Counted from the stretch's first letter, positions 12,038-21,249 are shown. The stretch: DNA of 64,000 bases from Corynebacterium sp. BD556 (GCF_038452275.1 NZ_CP141643.1:1798001-1862000); one strand, 5' to 3'. The notes: generated from the sequence alone by a model not told the origin. Numbers and translations are program-made.

Positions 12038-13474
12038 TTACTTGTCGTGCGCCATGTTGACGAAGCGCGAGTAGTGGAGTTGGTGCGCCACCGAAATCGT
12101 ATCTATCGGGCCACCGCGGTGCTTGGCCACGATGATGTCAGCCTCGCCCGCACGCACGTCATCACGATCCTGCGAGTCGGGCCGGTAAAGCAAAAACACC
12201 ATGTCGGCGTCTTGCTCCAGGGAGCCGGACTCGCGCAGGTCCGCTAACTGCGGCTTCTTGTCGGTGCGGGACTCGGGGCCACGGTTGAGCTGCGAGATCG
12301 CAATGACCGGCACATCAAGTTCTTTTGCCAGCAGTTTCAGGTGACGGGAAAACTCCGACACTTCTTGCTGGCGCGATTCAACTCTGCGCCCGGAGCTCAT
12401 CAACTGCAGGTAGTCGAGCACGATTAAGTCCAGCCCGTGTGTCTGCTTGAGGCGCCGCGCCTTGGAACGAATCTCCATCATGGTCAGGTTCGGGGAGTCG
12501 TCGATAAACAGCGGCGCTTCCTGGATTTCCGTCAGCCGATAGGTGAGTTTTTCCCAGTCTCCTTCGTCCATGTGCCCGGAGCGCATCGCGGACAGCTTAA
12601 TCTCGGTTTCCGCCGAGAGCATGCGCATGATGATTTCGGAGGCGCTCATCTCTAAGGAGAAGATGACGGAGGTTTTGCCGTGAGTAATTGAACACGAACG
12701 GATAAAATCCAGCGCGAGTGTGGATTTGCCCACTCCGGGTCGGGCGGCGATAATGACCATCTGCCCGCCGTGCAGGCCATTGGTGAGCCTGTCTAGATCG
12801 ATAAAACCCGTGGGCACGCCCTGTTCGAGCCCGCCTCCCTGCTCAATGGAGGCAAGCTCGTCGACGGTGGGTTTAAGGAGGTCTTTGAGTGGCTTGTAGT
12901 CCTCACCAGCCTGGCGTTTGGCAACTTTAAAGACTTCTTGCTGAGCCCGATCGACGATCTGCTCGACCTCGGAGCCTTCATCACCTTCGTATCCGTACTG
13001 CACCACGCGGGTGCCTGCGTTGACAAGCTGGCGCAGCAGCGACTTCTCCTCAACGATCTGCGCGTAGTAACGCGCATTGGCCGCGGTGGGCACCTCGGAG
13101 ATCAAAGTATGCAGATACGGCGCGCCGCCTGCCCGCTCTAGTTCGTTCAAACGGTCCAAACGCCCGGCGACGATGAGCACGTCGATGTCGCTGCCTTGCG
13201 CGAACAGGTCGAGTATCGCGCGGTAGATCGTTTGGTGCGAGGGGTAATAGAAGTCATCCGGCTGGAGGTTTTCTACCACGTCGACGACGGTGTCTGGGCT
13301 AAGCAGCATAGCTCCGAGCACGCCGCGTTCTGCCCTTTCGTCGTGCGGTGGTTTGCGGTACTCCTTGAGGTCCGCCCGCTTGTTGTCGAATGTGCTGTAC
13401 CCGCTTGCAGGCGGCTCTTCCGGGGGTGTGTAGTCACCGTCGTCGAAGCTTGTTGCGCCCAAATTTGTTGCCAT
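12038..13474 (-). CDS. dnaB: Replicative DNA helicase DnaB
   Basis: A 478-residue hexameric helicase that unwinds DNA at the fork. The DnaG-binding N-terminal domain (about 45-150, PPHDERAERGVLGAMLL) is joined by a linker to the RecA-like motor. Walker A is ARPGVGKST, the Walker B region is LDLIVLDYLQLM, and DnaB motif 4 is LRESGSLEQDAD. No intein interrupts it, unlike many mycobacterial dnaB genes. It lies downstream of rplI, as in mycobacteria and other corynebacteria, but a terminator and a 339-bp gap with DnaA boxes separate the two. Confidence 0.97.
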   Translation of the reverse strand: MATNLGATSFDDGDYTPPEEPPASGYSTFDNKRADLKEYRKPPHDERAERGVLGAMLLSPDTVVDVVENLQPDDFYYPSHQTIYRAILDLFAQGSDIDVLIVAGRLDRLNELERAGGAPYLHTLISEVPTAANARYYAQIVEEKSLLRQLVNAGTRVVQYGYEGDEGSEVEQIVDRAQQEVFKVAKRQAGEDYKPLKDLLKPTVDELASIEQGGGLEQGVPTGFIDLDRLTNGLHGGQMVIIAARPGVGKSTLALDFIRSCSITHGKTSVIFSLEMSASEIIMRMLSAETEIKLSAMRSGHMDEGDWEKLTYRLTEIQEAPLFIDDSPNLTMMEIRSKARRLKQTHGLDLIVLDYLQLMSSGRRVESRQQEVSEFSRHLKLLAKELDVPVIAISQLNRGPESRTDKKPQLADLRESGSLEQDADMVFLLYRPDSQDRDDVRAGEADIIVAKHRGGPIDTISVAHQLHYSRFVNMAHDK

Positions 13475-13525
13475 ATCTGCCTCCCTCGGCTCATCGTACC
13501 CTGCGATCTTCCCGCACTACAGCAG

Positions 13526-13721
13526 TTATCCACAGGGGCTGTGAAATGCGGCGACAACCCCGCAGGTGGGCTGTGGACAATTTGTGGACAACCCATTGCA
13601 TTACTTAGCGTACCCCCAGTTCAATCGGTTTATATTCACATTCCAACTGAAGTGCATAAAGGTGAATAAGTTGCCCACCAGGGGGTTTGACAGCAAGCCC
13701 CGCGAACGCTAGTTATCCACA
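13526..13721. promoter_or_regulatory. Cluster of four DnaA-type boxes upstream of dnaB
   Basis: Two perfect TTATCCACA boxes read on the plus strand (13526-13534 and 13713-13721). Two TTGTCCACA boxes read on the minus strand (13572-13580 and 13583-13591), 11 bp apart, so on the same helix face. An AT-richer stretch (13620-13670) lies between. The whole gap (13475-13813) otherwise holds the dnaB promoter region and the rplI terminator. DnaA could control dnaB here, or the site could titrate DnaA. Confidence 0.65.
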
Positions 13722-13724
13722 GGC

Positions 13725-13767
13725 AAAAACGAAGCGCGGGCCCCACCCCTCACAGTGGGACCCGCGC
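13725..13767 (-). terminator. Terminator after rplI
   Basis: On the minus strand GCGCGGGTCCCAC pairs with GTGGGGCCCGCGC (12 of 13 positions, 8-base loop) and is followed by TTCGTTTTTGCC. It ends the rpsF-ssb-rplI transcript. Confidence 0.85.
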
Positions 13768-13813
13768 CAAAGCTGTTGTCGTTGGACCTAGAATCTAGAT
13801 CGTTGTGGAGTGC

Positions 13814-14266
13814 TTAAACGCCCACAACCTCGAAGTTCACCTTGCCCTCCACGTCGTCGTGGAGGTTGACCTTAACCTGGAAACCGCCAGTCTTGGTGAT
13901 GTGACCCTTGGGCACAACAATGCGGCGCTTATCCAGGTTCGGGCCGCCTGCGGCACGAACCGCCTCAGCAATGTCGGCCGGTTTGACGGAACCGAACAGC
14001 TTGCCCGAGTTGGAGGTGCGAACCTTAACCTGAACACCATTGAGCTGGTCGAGTTGGTCGCGCAGCTCCTTAGCGTGATCCAGGTCGCGGACCTGGCGCT
14101 CAGCCTGGGCACGCTTAATGTCTTCGATCTGCTTCTCTGCGCCGCGGGTGGCCGGGATAGCCAGGCCGCGCGGGAGCAGGAAGTTACGTCCGTAGCCGCC
14201 CTTGACCTCGACAACATCGCCGGGTTCGCCAAGGTTATCAACGGCAGCGGTGAGGATCAGCTTCAT
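13814..14266 (-). CDS. rplI: 50S ribosomal protein L9
   Basis: A 150-residue protein. It has the L9 N-terminal RNA-binding domain (MKLILTAAVDNLGEPGDVVEVKGGYGRNFLLPRG split over residues 1-34), the long connecting helix and the C-terminal domain ending in NFEVVGV. It is third in the rpsF-ssb-rplI operon. rpsR, which many bacteria have between ssb and rplI, is absent, as expected in this genus. Confidence 0.97.
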   Translation of the reverse strand: MKLILTAAVDNLGEPGDVVEVKGGYGRNFLLPRGLAIPATRGAEKQIEDIKRAQAERQVRDLDHAKELRDQLDQLNGVQVKVRTSNSGKLFGSVKPADIAEAVRAAGGPNLDKRRIVVPKGHITKTGGFQVKVNLHDDVEGKVNFEVVGV

Positions 14267-14305
14267 AAATCCTAACCTTCCTTGTGCTTGAAAATACTTG
14301 GGGTT

Positions 14306-14845
14306 TTAGAACGGGGGCTCGTCATCCATCCCGCCGAATCCACCCGCTGGCGGGGCGGAGTTCCACGGGTCAGCTTGTTGGTTGCTTCCTTGCGAGTTCT
14401 GCTGCTGGCCACCGAAGTTGCCGGCACCAGAGTTGCGGTTTTGCTGTCCGCCGCCGTAGCCGCCCTGGCCGCCCTCACGCGGCGTGCGGGTCACGGAAGC
14501 GGTCGCATACTTCAAAGACGGGCCGACTTCGTCGACGTCGATTTCGAAGACGGTACGGTTATCGCCCTCACGGGTTTGGAAGGAACGCTGCTTCAAGCGA
14601 CCATTGACAATCACGCGCATGCCCTTGCTCAGGGACTCCGCCACGTTTTCGGCTGCTTGGCGCCACGCGTTGCAGGTCAAGAACAAAGCTTCGCCGTCCT
14701 CCCACTGTCCCGAGTCACGATTGAAAACTCGGGGAGTGGAGGCGACGCGGAAATTCGCCACTGCGGCACCGCTGGGGGTGAAACGCAGTTCGGGATCAGC
14801 AACCAGGTTGCCGATCACGGTGATCGGGGTGTCGCCTTGTGCCAT
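14306..14845 (-). CDS. ssb: Single-stranded DNA-binding protein
   Basis: A 179-residue SSB. The OB fold occupies residues 1-115 ([23 protein letters not shown] onwards), followed by a Gly/Gln/Asn-rich flexible linker and the acidic tip DDEPPF, which recruits replication and repair partners. AGGAAGG precedes the ATG. It lies between rpsF and rplI and is probably cotranscribed. Confidence 0.97.
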   Translation of the reverse strand: MAQGDTPITVIGNLVADPELRFTPSGAAVANFRVASTPRVFNRDSGQWEDGEALFLTCNAWRQAAENVAESLSKGMRVIVNGRLKQRSFQTREGDNRTVFEIDVDEVGPSLKYATASVTRTPREGGQGGYGGGQQNRNSGAGNFGGQQQNSQGSNQQADPWNSAPPAGGFGGMDDEPPF

Positions 14846-14901
14846 GTTCTTCTACCTTCCTCGCAAGCTGCTCGATTAACTGGAAACGAGCCTATCCGCT
14901 C

Positions 14902-15189
14902 TTACTTGTCGGTGCGCAGAACCTTGGTGCGCAAGATGTTGTCGTTCAGGCTCAAAACGCGGTCGAGCTCAGCCACGGTGTCAGCCTCACACTCGAGGTT
15001 GACCACAGCGTAAACGCCTTCTTCCTTCTTGTTGATCGGGTAGGCCAAACGGCGCTTGCCCCAGACATCAACCTTTTCCACTGTGCCGTTGTCCTTGCGG
15101 ACTGTCTCAAGGAACTTATCCAGGGACGGGGCGACAGTGCGCTCATCCTGCTGCGGATCGAGGATGATCATTACTTCGTAGTGACGCAC
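14902..15189 (-). CDS. rpsF: 30S ribosomal protein S6
   Basis: A 95-residue S6 protein ([21 protein letters not shown]). I choose the GTG at 15189: the full anti-SD complement AGGAGGTGAT lies at optimal distance before it, and the resulting length matches the family. The ATG at 15198 and GTG at 15201 overlap the Shine-Dalgarno itself. It is the first gene of rpsF-ssb-rplI. A hairpin at 15253-15281 lies in its upstream region. Confidence 0.96.
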   Translation of the reverse strand: MRHYEVMIILDPQQDERTVAPSLDKFLETVRKDNGTVEKVDVWGKRRLAYPINKKEEGVYAVVNLECEADTVAELDRVLSLNDNILRTKVLRTDK

Positions 15190-15252
15190 GGACCTCATCA
15201 CCTCCTATGGTCTGAAAAATTGTAGTTTCGGCCACCGCACCATGCGATGGCA

Positions 15253-15281
15253 GGAGGGTCGTTGCGTCAAGCAACCCCTCC
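15253..15281 (-). terminator. Hairpin between the membrane gene and rpsF
   Basis: GGAGGG-TC-GTTGC, loop GTCAA, GCAAC-CCCTCC: an 11-bp stem with a 2-base bulge. There is no clear U run, so it may be a weak terminator of the ponA-GT87 transcript or a leader structure of the rpsF mRNA. Confidence 0.45.
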
Positions 15282-15325
15282 AGCGTACCCCAGGTGTCTT
15301 AGGAGGCAAAATGCTTGTCGACGCC

Positions 15326-15517
15326 CTACTGCGGGTTCGGCACCGCAACAAAGACAGCCAAAGACACCGGTATCACGGTGATGAACAAAAAGGCCGCTAT
15401 ACCCAAGCCCACCGCCAGCGAAATCTTTCGGAGCTTCGCGGTGACCCAAAAGGCCAAACCGAACAAGGCGAAGCCGATGACGACGGAGACGATCCCGACG
15501 ATCGTTGCGGTATCCAT
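15326..15517 (-). CDS. Small two-helix membrane protein
   Basis: A 63-residue protein with two predicted membrane helices (about 4-26 and 35-58) joined by a short basic turn (AKLRK). Its ATG directly abuts the GT87 stop codon (TAAATG), so translation is probably coupled. Family not recognised. Being in the ponA-GT87 transcript, it may act with envelope synthesis. Confidence 0.75.
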   Translation of the reverse strand: MDTATIVGIVSVVIGFALFGLAFWVTAKLRKISLAVGLGIAAFLFITVIPVSLAVFVAVPNPQ

Positions 15518-16930
15518 TTACAGCTTCAAGGGGGCGTCGATAAGCGGGTCGCGTCCACCGTGAGCTTCGGCCACTTTATCTCGGCCCTTGCCCAGCATCT
15601 GACGCACAACCAGCACCATCATGAAAACGATGAGCGCATCGCGGCCGAGAATAACAAGGTTGAGGAACTCGCCCGGCACACCCTTGTTGTCCTCACCGAG
15701 CATGTGCCACATCAGCACCGGCCACACCAACATGTCCACTGTCATCCATGCCATCAGCAGCCGCCAATGCGGCAACGCAAGCACCGCCGGAGTAATCAAC
15801 CAAATCGAATACTGGGGGCTCCACACCTTGTTAAACAGCAGGAAGAACGCAACGATGAGAAACAACAACTGCGCCACCCGCGGCATGTTCGGCGCCTTCA
15901 AACCAAGCACCAACACAAACACGCACCCGGAGAGGAACAAAAAGAGCGTAAGAGCATTCAAGATAACGGGAGTGCCCTCACCGTCGAAACCGCCCCAGCC
16001 GGTAGCGCGCGAAAACACCGCATAGATGGTTGTCCACTCCCAGGAACGCTCCGTGTTGAGGCGGTTAAACTCGCCCCAGGCGGCGGGATTGTGCAGGTAA
16101 ATGGGTGCGTTGACCACAATCCACGACAAGGCCGCAGCAGCAGCCATCTTCGCAAAAGGCACCATCTTCCGCTTGCGCAGCGCCACAGTGAGATAAGCAC
16201 CGAGCGCAAAGATCGGCCACATCTTGAAGGCAGCACCTAAACCGATCATGGCTCCCGCCAGCCAGAACTTTTCGTTGCGGGCCGCGAGCAGCGCCGCAAC
16301 GAGGAAGAATATCGAAGGAATGTCCCAGTTGGTAAAGGCATGCATGATCAAAAGCGGGCTGCCCACGACCAGCAACGTATCCCAGATACGGTTACCGGCC
16401 AGCTCCGCGACCATTCGGGCGGTGACCACCCAGATCACCGACATCACAAGGGCGGTGAGGTAGAAGTACCAACCGACTTCCGGAAGCACACGCTCCGCGA
16501 GAAAGTAAGTGTTGCGGGCGATGAAACCTAACAGCGACTGAAACAGCCCAGCCAAAACCGGGTACTCCATGTAGCGAGTCACGCCGTCTTCTACCCAAGA
16601 AAAGTCGTAGACGAATCCGGGCTGGTCCAAGCCGCGCCCGCCGTAGAGCGGGACAATGTCGTTGTAGCAAAACGAGGTGTACTGCCGCCCGCCTGACCAG
16701 TTGAGCTGGAGCACACCGGCGTCGTCAAGCACTCCCCTGGCACAGTTCGCCTTCGACAGGGCGCCGAAGAACAAGAAAGTCCAAGCCACAGCGAAGATGG
16801 TGCGCAAGGGTGTCCAAAACCGGGCACGCCCAATCTGGGCGAAGCGGCCCATCGGCCCGCCAAGAAACTCAATCCAGCCCCGGGCCGAAGGCTCCGTCAA
16901 AGCAGGGGAGACACGATTTGTCGTCGTCAT
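15518..16930 (-). CDS. GT87-family polyprenyl-phosphate-dependent mannosyltransferase
   Basis: A 470-residue multi-span membrane protein of the GT87/DUF2029 (PimE-like) type. These enzymes use polyprenyl-phosphomannose on the outer face of the membrane to build cell-wall glycolipids. The first periplasmic loop contains the acidic stretch following a helix at about 40-60 (FAVAWTFLFFGALSK); later loops have WSPQYSIWLI, typical of the family. I take the ATG at 16930 (MTTTNRVSPAL), four bases after the ponA stop; longer ORF starts would lie inside ponA. Synteny matches M. tuberculosis Rv0051 next to ponA1. The acceptor is unknown. Confidence 0.85.
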   Translation of the reverse strand: MTTTNRVSPALTEPSARGWIEFLGGPMGRFAQIGRARFWTPLRTIFAVAWTFLFFGALSKANCARGVLDDAGVLQLNWSGGRQYTSFCYNDIVPLYGGRGLDQPGFVYDFSWVEDGVTRYMEYPVLAGLFQSLLGFIARNTYFLAERVLPEVGWYFYLTALVMSVIWVVTARMVAELAGNRIWDTLLVVGSPLLIMHAFTNWDIPSIFFLVAALLAARNEKFWLAGAMIGLGAAFKMWPIFALGAYLTVALRKRKMVPFAKMAAAAALSWIVVNAPIYLHNPAAWGEFNRLNTERSWEWTTIYAVFSRATGWGGFDGEGTPVILNALTLFLFLSGCVFVLVLGLKAPNMPRVAQLLFLIVAFFLLFNKVWSPQYSIWLITPAVLALPHWRLLMAWMTVDMLVWPVLMWHMLGEDNKGVPGEFLNLVILGRDALIVFMMVLVVRQMLGKGRDKVAEAHGGRDPLIDAPLKL

Positions 16931-16934
16931 GCGC

Positions 16935-19157
16935 TTACTGCCCAAAGAGATCGCCGATCGCGTCGATGGCGTCCTGAATCTGCGGCGGCGGCTGCTGCGG
17001 CAGGGCCGGAGGTTGCGGTGGAACTGGCACGGGCGGCTCAGCCGGCGCTGGCAGTCCTGGCACCAGCTCATTTCCTGGAGCTTGCCCCTCCTCGGGGCTC
17101 TCGGTGGGCCTGGTGGAAGGCGCGGTGCTATACGACGGCGCGCTGTAGCTGCCACCCAGGCCAATGCCGCCCTTGTAGGCGTTGACGCCCCAATTCACCG
17201 GGGCAGCTTGCGGGAAGGCTTGGAACTCCTGCCCGTCGAGCACGGAGTTAAGCACGTCCTTCCAAATGCTGGTGGGCGTGTTCGCGCCGAACATGTTGCC
17301 GCCCCACTCGTTAAAGATGGCGGTGGTGTTGTCGGCGGTGCCCACCCACACGGCCACGGATAGCTGCGGAGTCCCGCCGACCATCCAGGCGTCCTTGTTA
17401 TTGCCGGTATTGCCAAGCTGCGCGGTACCGGTCTTGGCCGCTGAGGGACGCCCACCGGCCAGCACGGCGTTGGAATAAGGCACAACACCCTGCATCGCCT
17501 GGATCACATTGTCGGCCACCTGCTCTGCGACGCGGCGCTCCTTGTATTCCGGGTCGTTTTCGTACAGCACGTTGCCAGCTCCATCCACGACCCTTTCCAC
17601 GAAGTGGGTCGGCTTATACACACCTCGGTTGATCAAGGTACCGGTAGCTGCGGCCATGTCGAGGACGCGGGACTGGTACTGGCCCAGCACGATACCTTCG
17701 TAAGGCTGGCCGCCATTTTCACGCAGCGTTACCGGGATACCCGGAATGGAGCGGGCCACCCCCAGAGCGTGCGCCATGTCGGCGGTGTCCTGAGTGGTGT
17801 TATTTAGCTCATGTTGGATGCGCATGTATGCAGTGTTGGAAGACACCCGGGTCGCCTCAGACATTGACATCATGCCGCCGCCGCCCCCGTCCCAGTTGGT
17901 CACAGTGATACCTCCCGGCAGTCGCACCGGCGAAGAATCGAAAACTGCGGTCAAGGGGATGCCCTGCTGCAACGCGGCCGCGAGGGCGAAGATCTTAAAG
18001 GTCGAACCGGTCTGCAAACCAGCATTGGCGTAGTCCCAACCGCTAGCTTCATCACCGCCGTAGTAGGCCCGCACCGCACCGGTGCTCGGCTCAACCGCGA
18101 CTACAGCTGAGCGGGCGTCTTCCTGCAATGCTTGCAGGCGCTGCTTAGAGATGCGCTCAACTTCACCCTGTGCCCTCGCGTCGACCGTGGTGGTGATCTG
18201 CAGACCGCGATTGGTCAGGTCATCTTCGGTAATTCCGATGCGCTTGAGCTCCTCCATTACCTGGTTCTTAATCAACCCGTTGGGGCCGGTGGCCTCGGTG
18301 TATGCGGAGTAGCCCTTCGGGTCCCGGGTTTCGGGGTAGACAAGGTTCACGCGTTCCTGCGGCGAAATCTTGCCCATTTCGACAAGACCGTCCATGACGT
18401 AATTCCAGCGCTCACGCGCCCCTTGCGGGTTGTTCCACGGGTCAAGCTGGCTGGGCAGTTGAATCGAGGCCGCGAGGACACCGCCTTCCTCTGGGGTCAG
18501 TTGGCTGGCCGGCTTATTAAAAAAGGCGTGTGCCGCTGCCTCAATGCCATAAGCGTTACGGCCGAAGTACACCGTGTTTAGGTAGGCCTTGAGGATCTCC
18601 TCTTTGCTCCAAGAGTTGGTCATCTTAATGGAGTAAACCAACTCCTTGGCCTTGCGCTCGTAGGAATGTTCGTTTCCCACTAAGGCGTTTTTAACGTACT
18701 GCTGGGTGATCGTGGAACCGCCTCCAGCGGAGGAGTTGCCGGTCAACTGGCCGATCGCGGCGCGTCCGAAACCGGTGAAGGAAAAGCCGGAGTTGGACCA
18801 GAATTCGCGGTCTTCAGCGGCGAGGACCGCGTCCTGGACCTCCAGAGGGACTTGTTCTAGTGGGATCTGCACACGGTTTCCCTCCGGGGGAACCACGCGG
18901 GCAAGCTCCGCTTGGCCGTCGTTGAAATACAGTTTGGAAATCTGGGCGGTCTCAATCTCGCCCGGCTCGGGAATGTCAGCACGTGCGTACTGGATGCCGA
19001 ACCAAGCTAAGGGAACCAGTGCCACCAGGAAGATGCCAAGCAAGAATGCGAGGATCCATTGAGCCGCGCGGCTGCGGGGCTTGCGGCCCTGTTTCTCCAC
19101 AGTGCTGCTTTCGCCGCTTTGTGTGCCCTTCTGGGGTCGGTCGTCCTTGTTTGTCAC
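16935..19157 (-). CDS. ponA: Class A penicillin-binding protein (PonA/PBP1-type)
   Basis: A 740-residue bifunctional peptidoglycan synthase. It has a short cytoplasmic tail, one membrane helix (about 32-54), a GT51 glycosyltransferase domain with catalytic Glu in AAEDREFW and the GGSTITQQYVKN motif, then the transpeptidase domain with STFK (serine nucleophile), SSNTAYMR and KTGTAQ. The C-terminal 80 residues are proline-rich and disordered. It is the head of ponA-GT87-small membrane gene, facing the DNA-replication and ribosomal-protein cluster as in mycobacteria. All catalytic motifs are intact. Confidence 0.95.
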   Translation of the reverse strand: MTNKDDRPQKGTQSGESSTVEKQGRKPRSRAAQWILAFLLGIFLVALVPLAWFGIQYARADIPEPGEIETAQISKLYFNDGQAELARVVPPEGNRVQIPLEQVPLEVQDAVLAAEDREFWSNSGFSFTGFGRAAIGQLTGNSSAGGGSTITQQYVKNALVGNEHSYERKAKELVYSIKMTNSWSKEEILKAYLNTVYFGRNAYGIEAAAHAFFNKPASQLTPEEGGVLAASIQLPSQLDPWNNPQGARERWNYVMDGLVEMGKISPQERVNLVYPETRDPKGYSAYTEATGPNGLIKNQVMEELKRIGITEDDLTNRGLQITTTVDARAQGEVERISKQRLQALQEDARSAVVAVEPSTGAVRAYYGGDEASGWDYANAGLQTGSTFKIFALAAALQQGIPLTAVFDSSPVRLPGGITVTNWDGGGGGMMSMSEATRVSSNTAYMRIQHELNNTTQDTADMAHALGVARSIPGIPVTLRENGGQPYEGIVLGQYQSRVLDMAAATGTLINRGVYKPTHFVERVVDGAGNVLYENDPEYKERRVAEQVADNVIQAMQGVVPYSNAVLAGGRPSAAKTGTAQLGNTGNNKDAWMVGGTPQLSVAVWVGTADNTTAIFNEWGGNMFGANTPTSIWKDVLNSVLDGQEFQAFPQAAPVNWGVNAYKGGIGLGGSYSAPSYSTAPSTRPTESPEEGQAPGNELVPGLPAPAEPPVPVPPQPPALPQQPPPQIQDAIDAIGDLFGQ

Positions 19158-19227
19158 GAGTTTTCCCTTGGATAGTTATCTGCGCGGTACAGGGCGCTTG
19201 CCGCTAGGCGGAAAGCTTCCCGTCCCC

Positions 19228-19256
19228 GTGCTTGCCTCGATTCTCGAGGCAAGCAC
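19228..19256. terminator. Perfect 13-bp inverted repeat after the DUF5318 gene
   Basis: GTGCTTGCCTCGA, loop TTC, TCGAGGCAAGCAC. The stem is strong but neither side is followed by a T run. It lies between the end of the DUF5318 gene and the ponA start, so it may terminate the former or regulate the latter. Confidence 0.5.
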
Positions 19257-19297
19257 GCTGGATTACTAGGTGACACCCTACTTCCTTAAACGCCAAA

Positions 19298-19687
19298 TCA
19301 CACTACTGGTGAGGCTGTGACTTCCTTTAATAGGTGGTTCCACCTGCAATGGCTGCACACCTCAACGAAATGGACAGTGATGGGTCCCACTTCCGTGACC
19401 AGCGCGTCGATCTCCTCGTCGTGGCGCGCAGTCCCGGAGCGCCGCCCCAGCTTCTCGCTGTAGACCCACGTCACTACACGCATCGTTTTCCCGCAGATCG
19501 GGCAGGGCCGTGCCGATTCAGCCCCGTGGTGCTCGGCAGCGGCGCAGAGGAGGAAATCGGCGTCGCAAATTTCCTCTCGCGAGATGTTGCCCCGGCGATA
19601 ATCCCTGAGCGTGACACGTCGCTGCCATTCGTGGGAAATCTCTTGGCTGTAAGCGAACATTGGCGCCAGCTTATGCGGTGGTAGCAT
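19298..19687 (-). CDS. DUF5318 protein with zinc-ribbon cysteines
   Basis: A 129-residue protein (about 120 if it starts at the internal ATG at 19660, MFAYSQEISHEWQRR, which fits the family better). It has two CxxC pairs, CPIC and CSHC, about 43 residues apart, suggesting a zinc ribbon. DUF5318 genes sit next to ponA1 throughout the Mycobacteriales (for example Rv0049), which supports the assignment. Function is unknown. It is divergent from the MarR gene, with the palindrome at 19690-19701 between them. Confidence 0.75.
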   Translation of the reverse strand: MLPPHKLAPMFAYSQEISHEWQRRVTLRDYRRGNISREEICDADFLLCAAAEHHGAESARPCPICGKTMRVVTWVYSEKLGRRSGTARHDEEIDALVTEVGPITVHFVEVCSHCRWNHLLKEVTASPVV

Positions 19688-19689
19688 GG

Positions 19690-19701
19690 AAAACTAGTTT
19701 T
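19690..19701. promoter_or_regulatory. Palindrome between MarR gene and DUF5318 gene, probable MarR operator
   Basis: AAAACTAGTTTT is a perfect 12-bp palindrome in the 35-bp gap between the divergent genes, 22 bp upstream of the MarR start. MarR-family regulators commonly bind such symmetric sites to repress themselves and a divergent neighbour. Confidence 0.55.
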
Positions 19702-19722
19702 GCAATGGTAAGAAGGTAGGAA

Positions 19723-20202
19723 ATGACCGAGGAATTCAAGGAGGGCACAACGCCCGATCCGCTCGAAATCGCGAAGAAGATCCGCCCCGCGATGACGAGT
19801 CTCTACGTGACGTACTTCCGCACCGCTGAGCAATCGGCCTTAACGGGTCCGCAACTGTCCATCTTGGCTCGACTGAAAGAGGGGGGCCCGTCGCGTATTA
19901 GCCAGATCGCTGAGACAGAAGGCGTGCGCATGCCGACGGCGTCCAATACCATTAACCAGCTAGAAAAGCGCGGGCTGGTCCGACGCACCCGGGATGAAAC
20001 GGACCGTCGCGGCGTCAGCGTCGAGCTGACGGAGAAGGGCGACGAGGAACTCACCCGTGTGGGCGAGGAGCGCACGAAGTACCTCGCGGACATGATCAGT
20101 ACGCTTAGCGAGGAGCAGCTTCGCACGGCCGTCGACCTCACCGAGATCATCATTTCTCTTGCTGATACTTACGGCCACAGCGAAAAAGGTGAAGGCATTT
20201 AG
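19723..20202 (+). CDS. MarR-family transcriptional regulator
   Basis: A 159-residue winged-helix regulator. Residues about 45-125 carry the MarR core: LTGPQLSILARLKEGGPSRIS, recognition helix in MPTASNTINQLEKRGLV and wing RRTRDETDRRGVSVELTEKG. Flanking helices form the dimer interface. AGAAGGTAGG precedes the ATG. Ligand is unknown; the divergent palindrome suggests autoregulation. Confidence 0.9.
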   Translation: MTEEFKEGTTPDPLEIAKKIRPAMTSLYVTYFRTAEQSALTGPQLSILARLKEGGPSRISQIAETEGVRMPTASNTINQLEKRGLVRRTRDETDRRGVSVELTEKGDEELTRVGEERTKYLADMISTLSEEQLRTAVDLTEIIISLADTYGHSEKGEGI

Positions 20203-20264
20203 CCAAAACTTAGGTTAAGGCGCAATAATATCTGGGTTAACTTTTCCCAAACCTTTGATTGCGC

Positions 20265-21239
20265 ATGTCTTCTGATGATCACCGCCTCGACGCGGTCGCT
20301 GCCTCCCGCGACGGACAACCCTTGCGGATCGTGGTCGGCTGGGACAAAAACAGCTCCGACGGAGTTGCCCTGGCCGCCTGGCTCGGCAGGTCCATGCCCG
20401 TCGAGGTCAGTGTGATCTCCACTGTGCCGCGTTCCTGGACTAAATCGCTGTCCTCGAAGAAGTACAAAAAGTGGCTGAAAGCCGAAGCCAGCAGGTACGC
20501 GGACAAAGCTAGCGCAGTGCTCAACGAGCACCTCTCGCCTGCGCAGTTCGGCGCGCCGCCGTTTACGCTTATCGACGCCTTCGATGAGCCCGCCGCACTC
20601 ATGAACGCAGCCCAGGACCGCGACGCCGACCTGATCATCCTCGGCACCTCCGTAAAGCCGAAGAAGGCACGGTTCATGGCATCGCCCTACTCCTCCGAAC
20701 TGCTGCACTCCTCCCCCATCTCCCTCGGCCTCGCGCCGAAGGGTCTGAAACTGTCAAAGAAGGGCGTCACCCGCGTCAACTACCTCTTTCTCTACGCCGA
20801 CCGGGACCGGGATTCCTCAGGTTTGCGTGATGCGGTGCGCACGGCGACGTCGATAAGCGTGCCTCTACGGCTCGTGTCAATGTTTCCTGAACTTCCCGAC
20901 GCCGAAGAATTCGACACCTTCGTCCACACCGTCGGCGCCGCCCGCGACTGGTACGAATCCTCCCTGGCATTACTCGACCGCGCCCGCGATGAAGCTTTGC
21001 GCTACGCCGCCGAATTGAGCCCCACAGCCGCCGAAAACCTCGAAGTCGAAACCGCACTCGCCTACGGCGGTGGCTGGGACAAGGCGGTCGACTCCTTGAA
21101 ATGGAAACGCGGCGACCTTATGTGCCTCGGCTCCCGACCAAAAGCCCAAGGCCATCAAGTCTTCATCGGCTCCCGCGCCAGCGAACTACTGCGCCACGCC
21201 CCAGCCCCCGTCATGATTTTTCCGCGACTTGAAGCCTAG
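20265..21239 (+). CDS. Tandem universal stress protein (UspA-type)
   Basis: A 324-residue protein with two USP-like alpha/beta domains (about 20-155 and 165-324). Each starts with a hydrophobic strand (LRIVVGWDKNSSDG, NYLFLYADRDRDSSG) and ends with a glycine-rich segment (LIILGTS, MCLGSRPKAQ...IGSRASELLRHAPAPVMIF). The last matches the ATP-binding G-x2-G-x9-G(S) pattern only loosely. I use the ATG at 20265 (MSSDDHRLD). The next gene starts 10 bp downstream and is probably cotranscribed. Confidence 0.85.
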   Translation: MSSDDHRLDAVAASRDGQPLRIVVGWDKNSSDGVALAAWLGRSMPVEVSVISTVPRSWTKSLSSKKYKKWLKAEASRYADKASAVLNEHLSPAQFGAPPFTLIDAFDEPAALMNAAQDRDADLIILGTSVKPKKARFMASPYSSELLHSSPISLGLAPKGLKLSKKGVTRVNYLFLYADRDRDSSGLRDAVRTATSISVPLRLVSMFPELPDAEEFDTFVHTVGAARDWYESSLALLDRARDEALRYAAELSPTAAENLEVETALAYGGGWDKAVDSLKWKRGDLMCLGSRPKAQGHQVFIGSRASELLRHAPAPVMIFPRLEA

Positions 21240-21249
21240 GGTGGACACT

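Noticed and set aside
13475..13813. Chromosomal replication origin
   Set aside because: Four DnaA boxes are too few for an actinobacterial oriC, and dnaA/dnaN do not flank it. Reported as a DnaA-box cluster instead.
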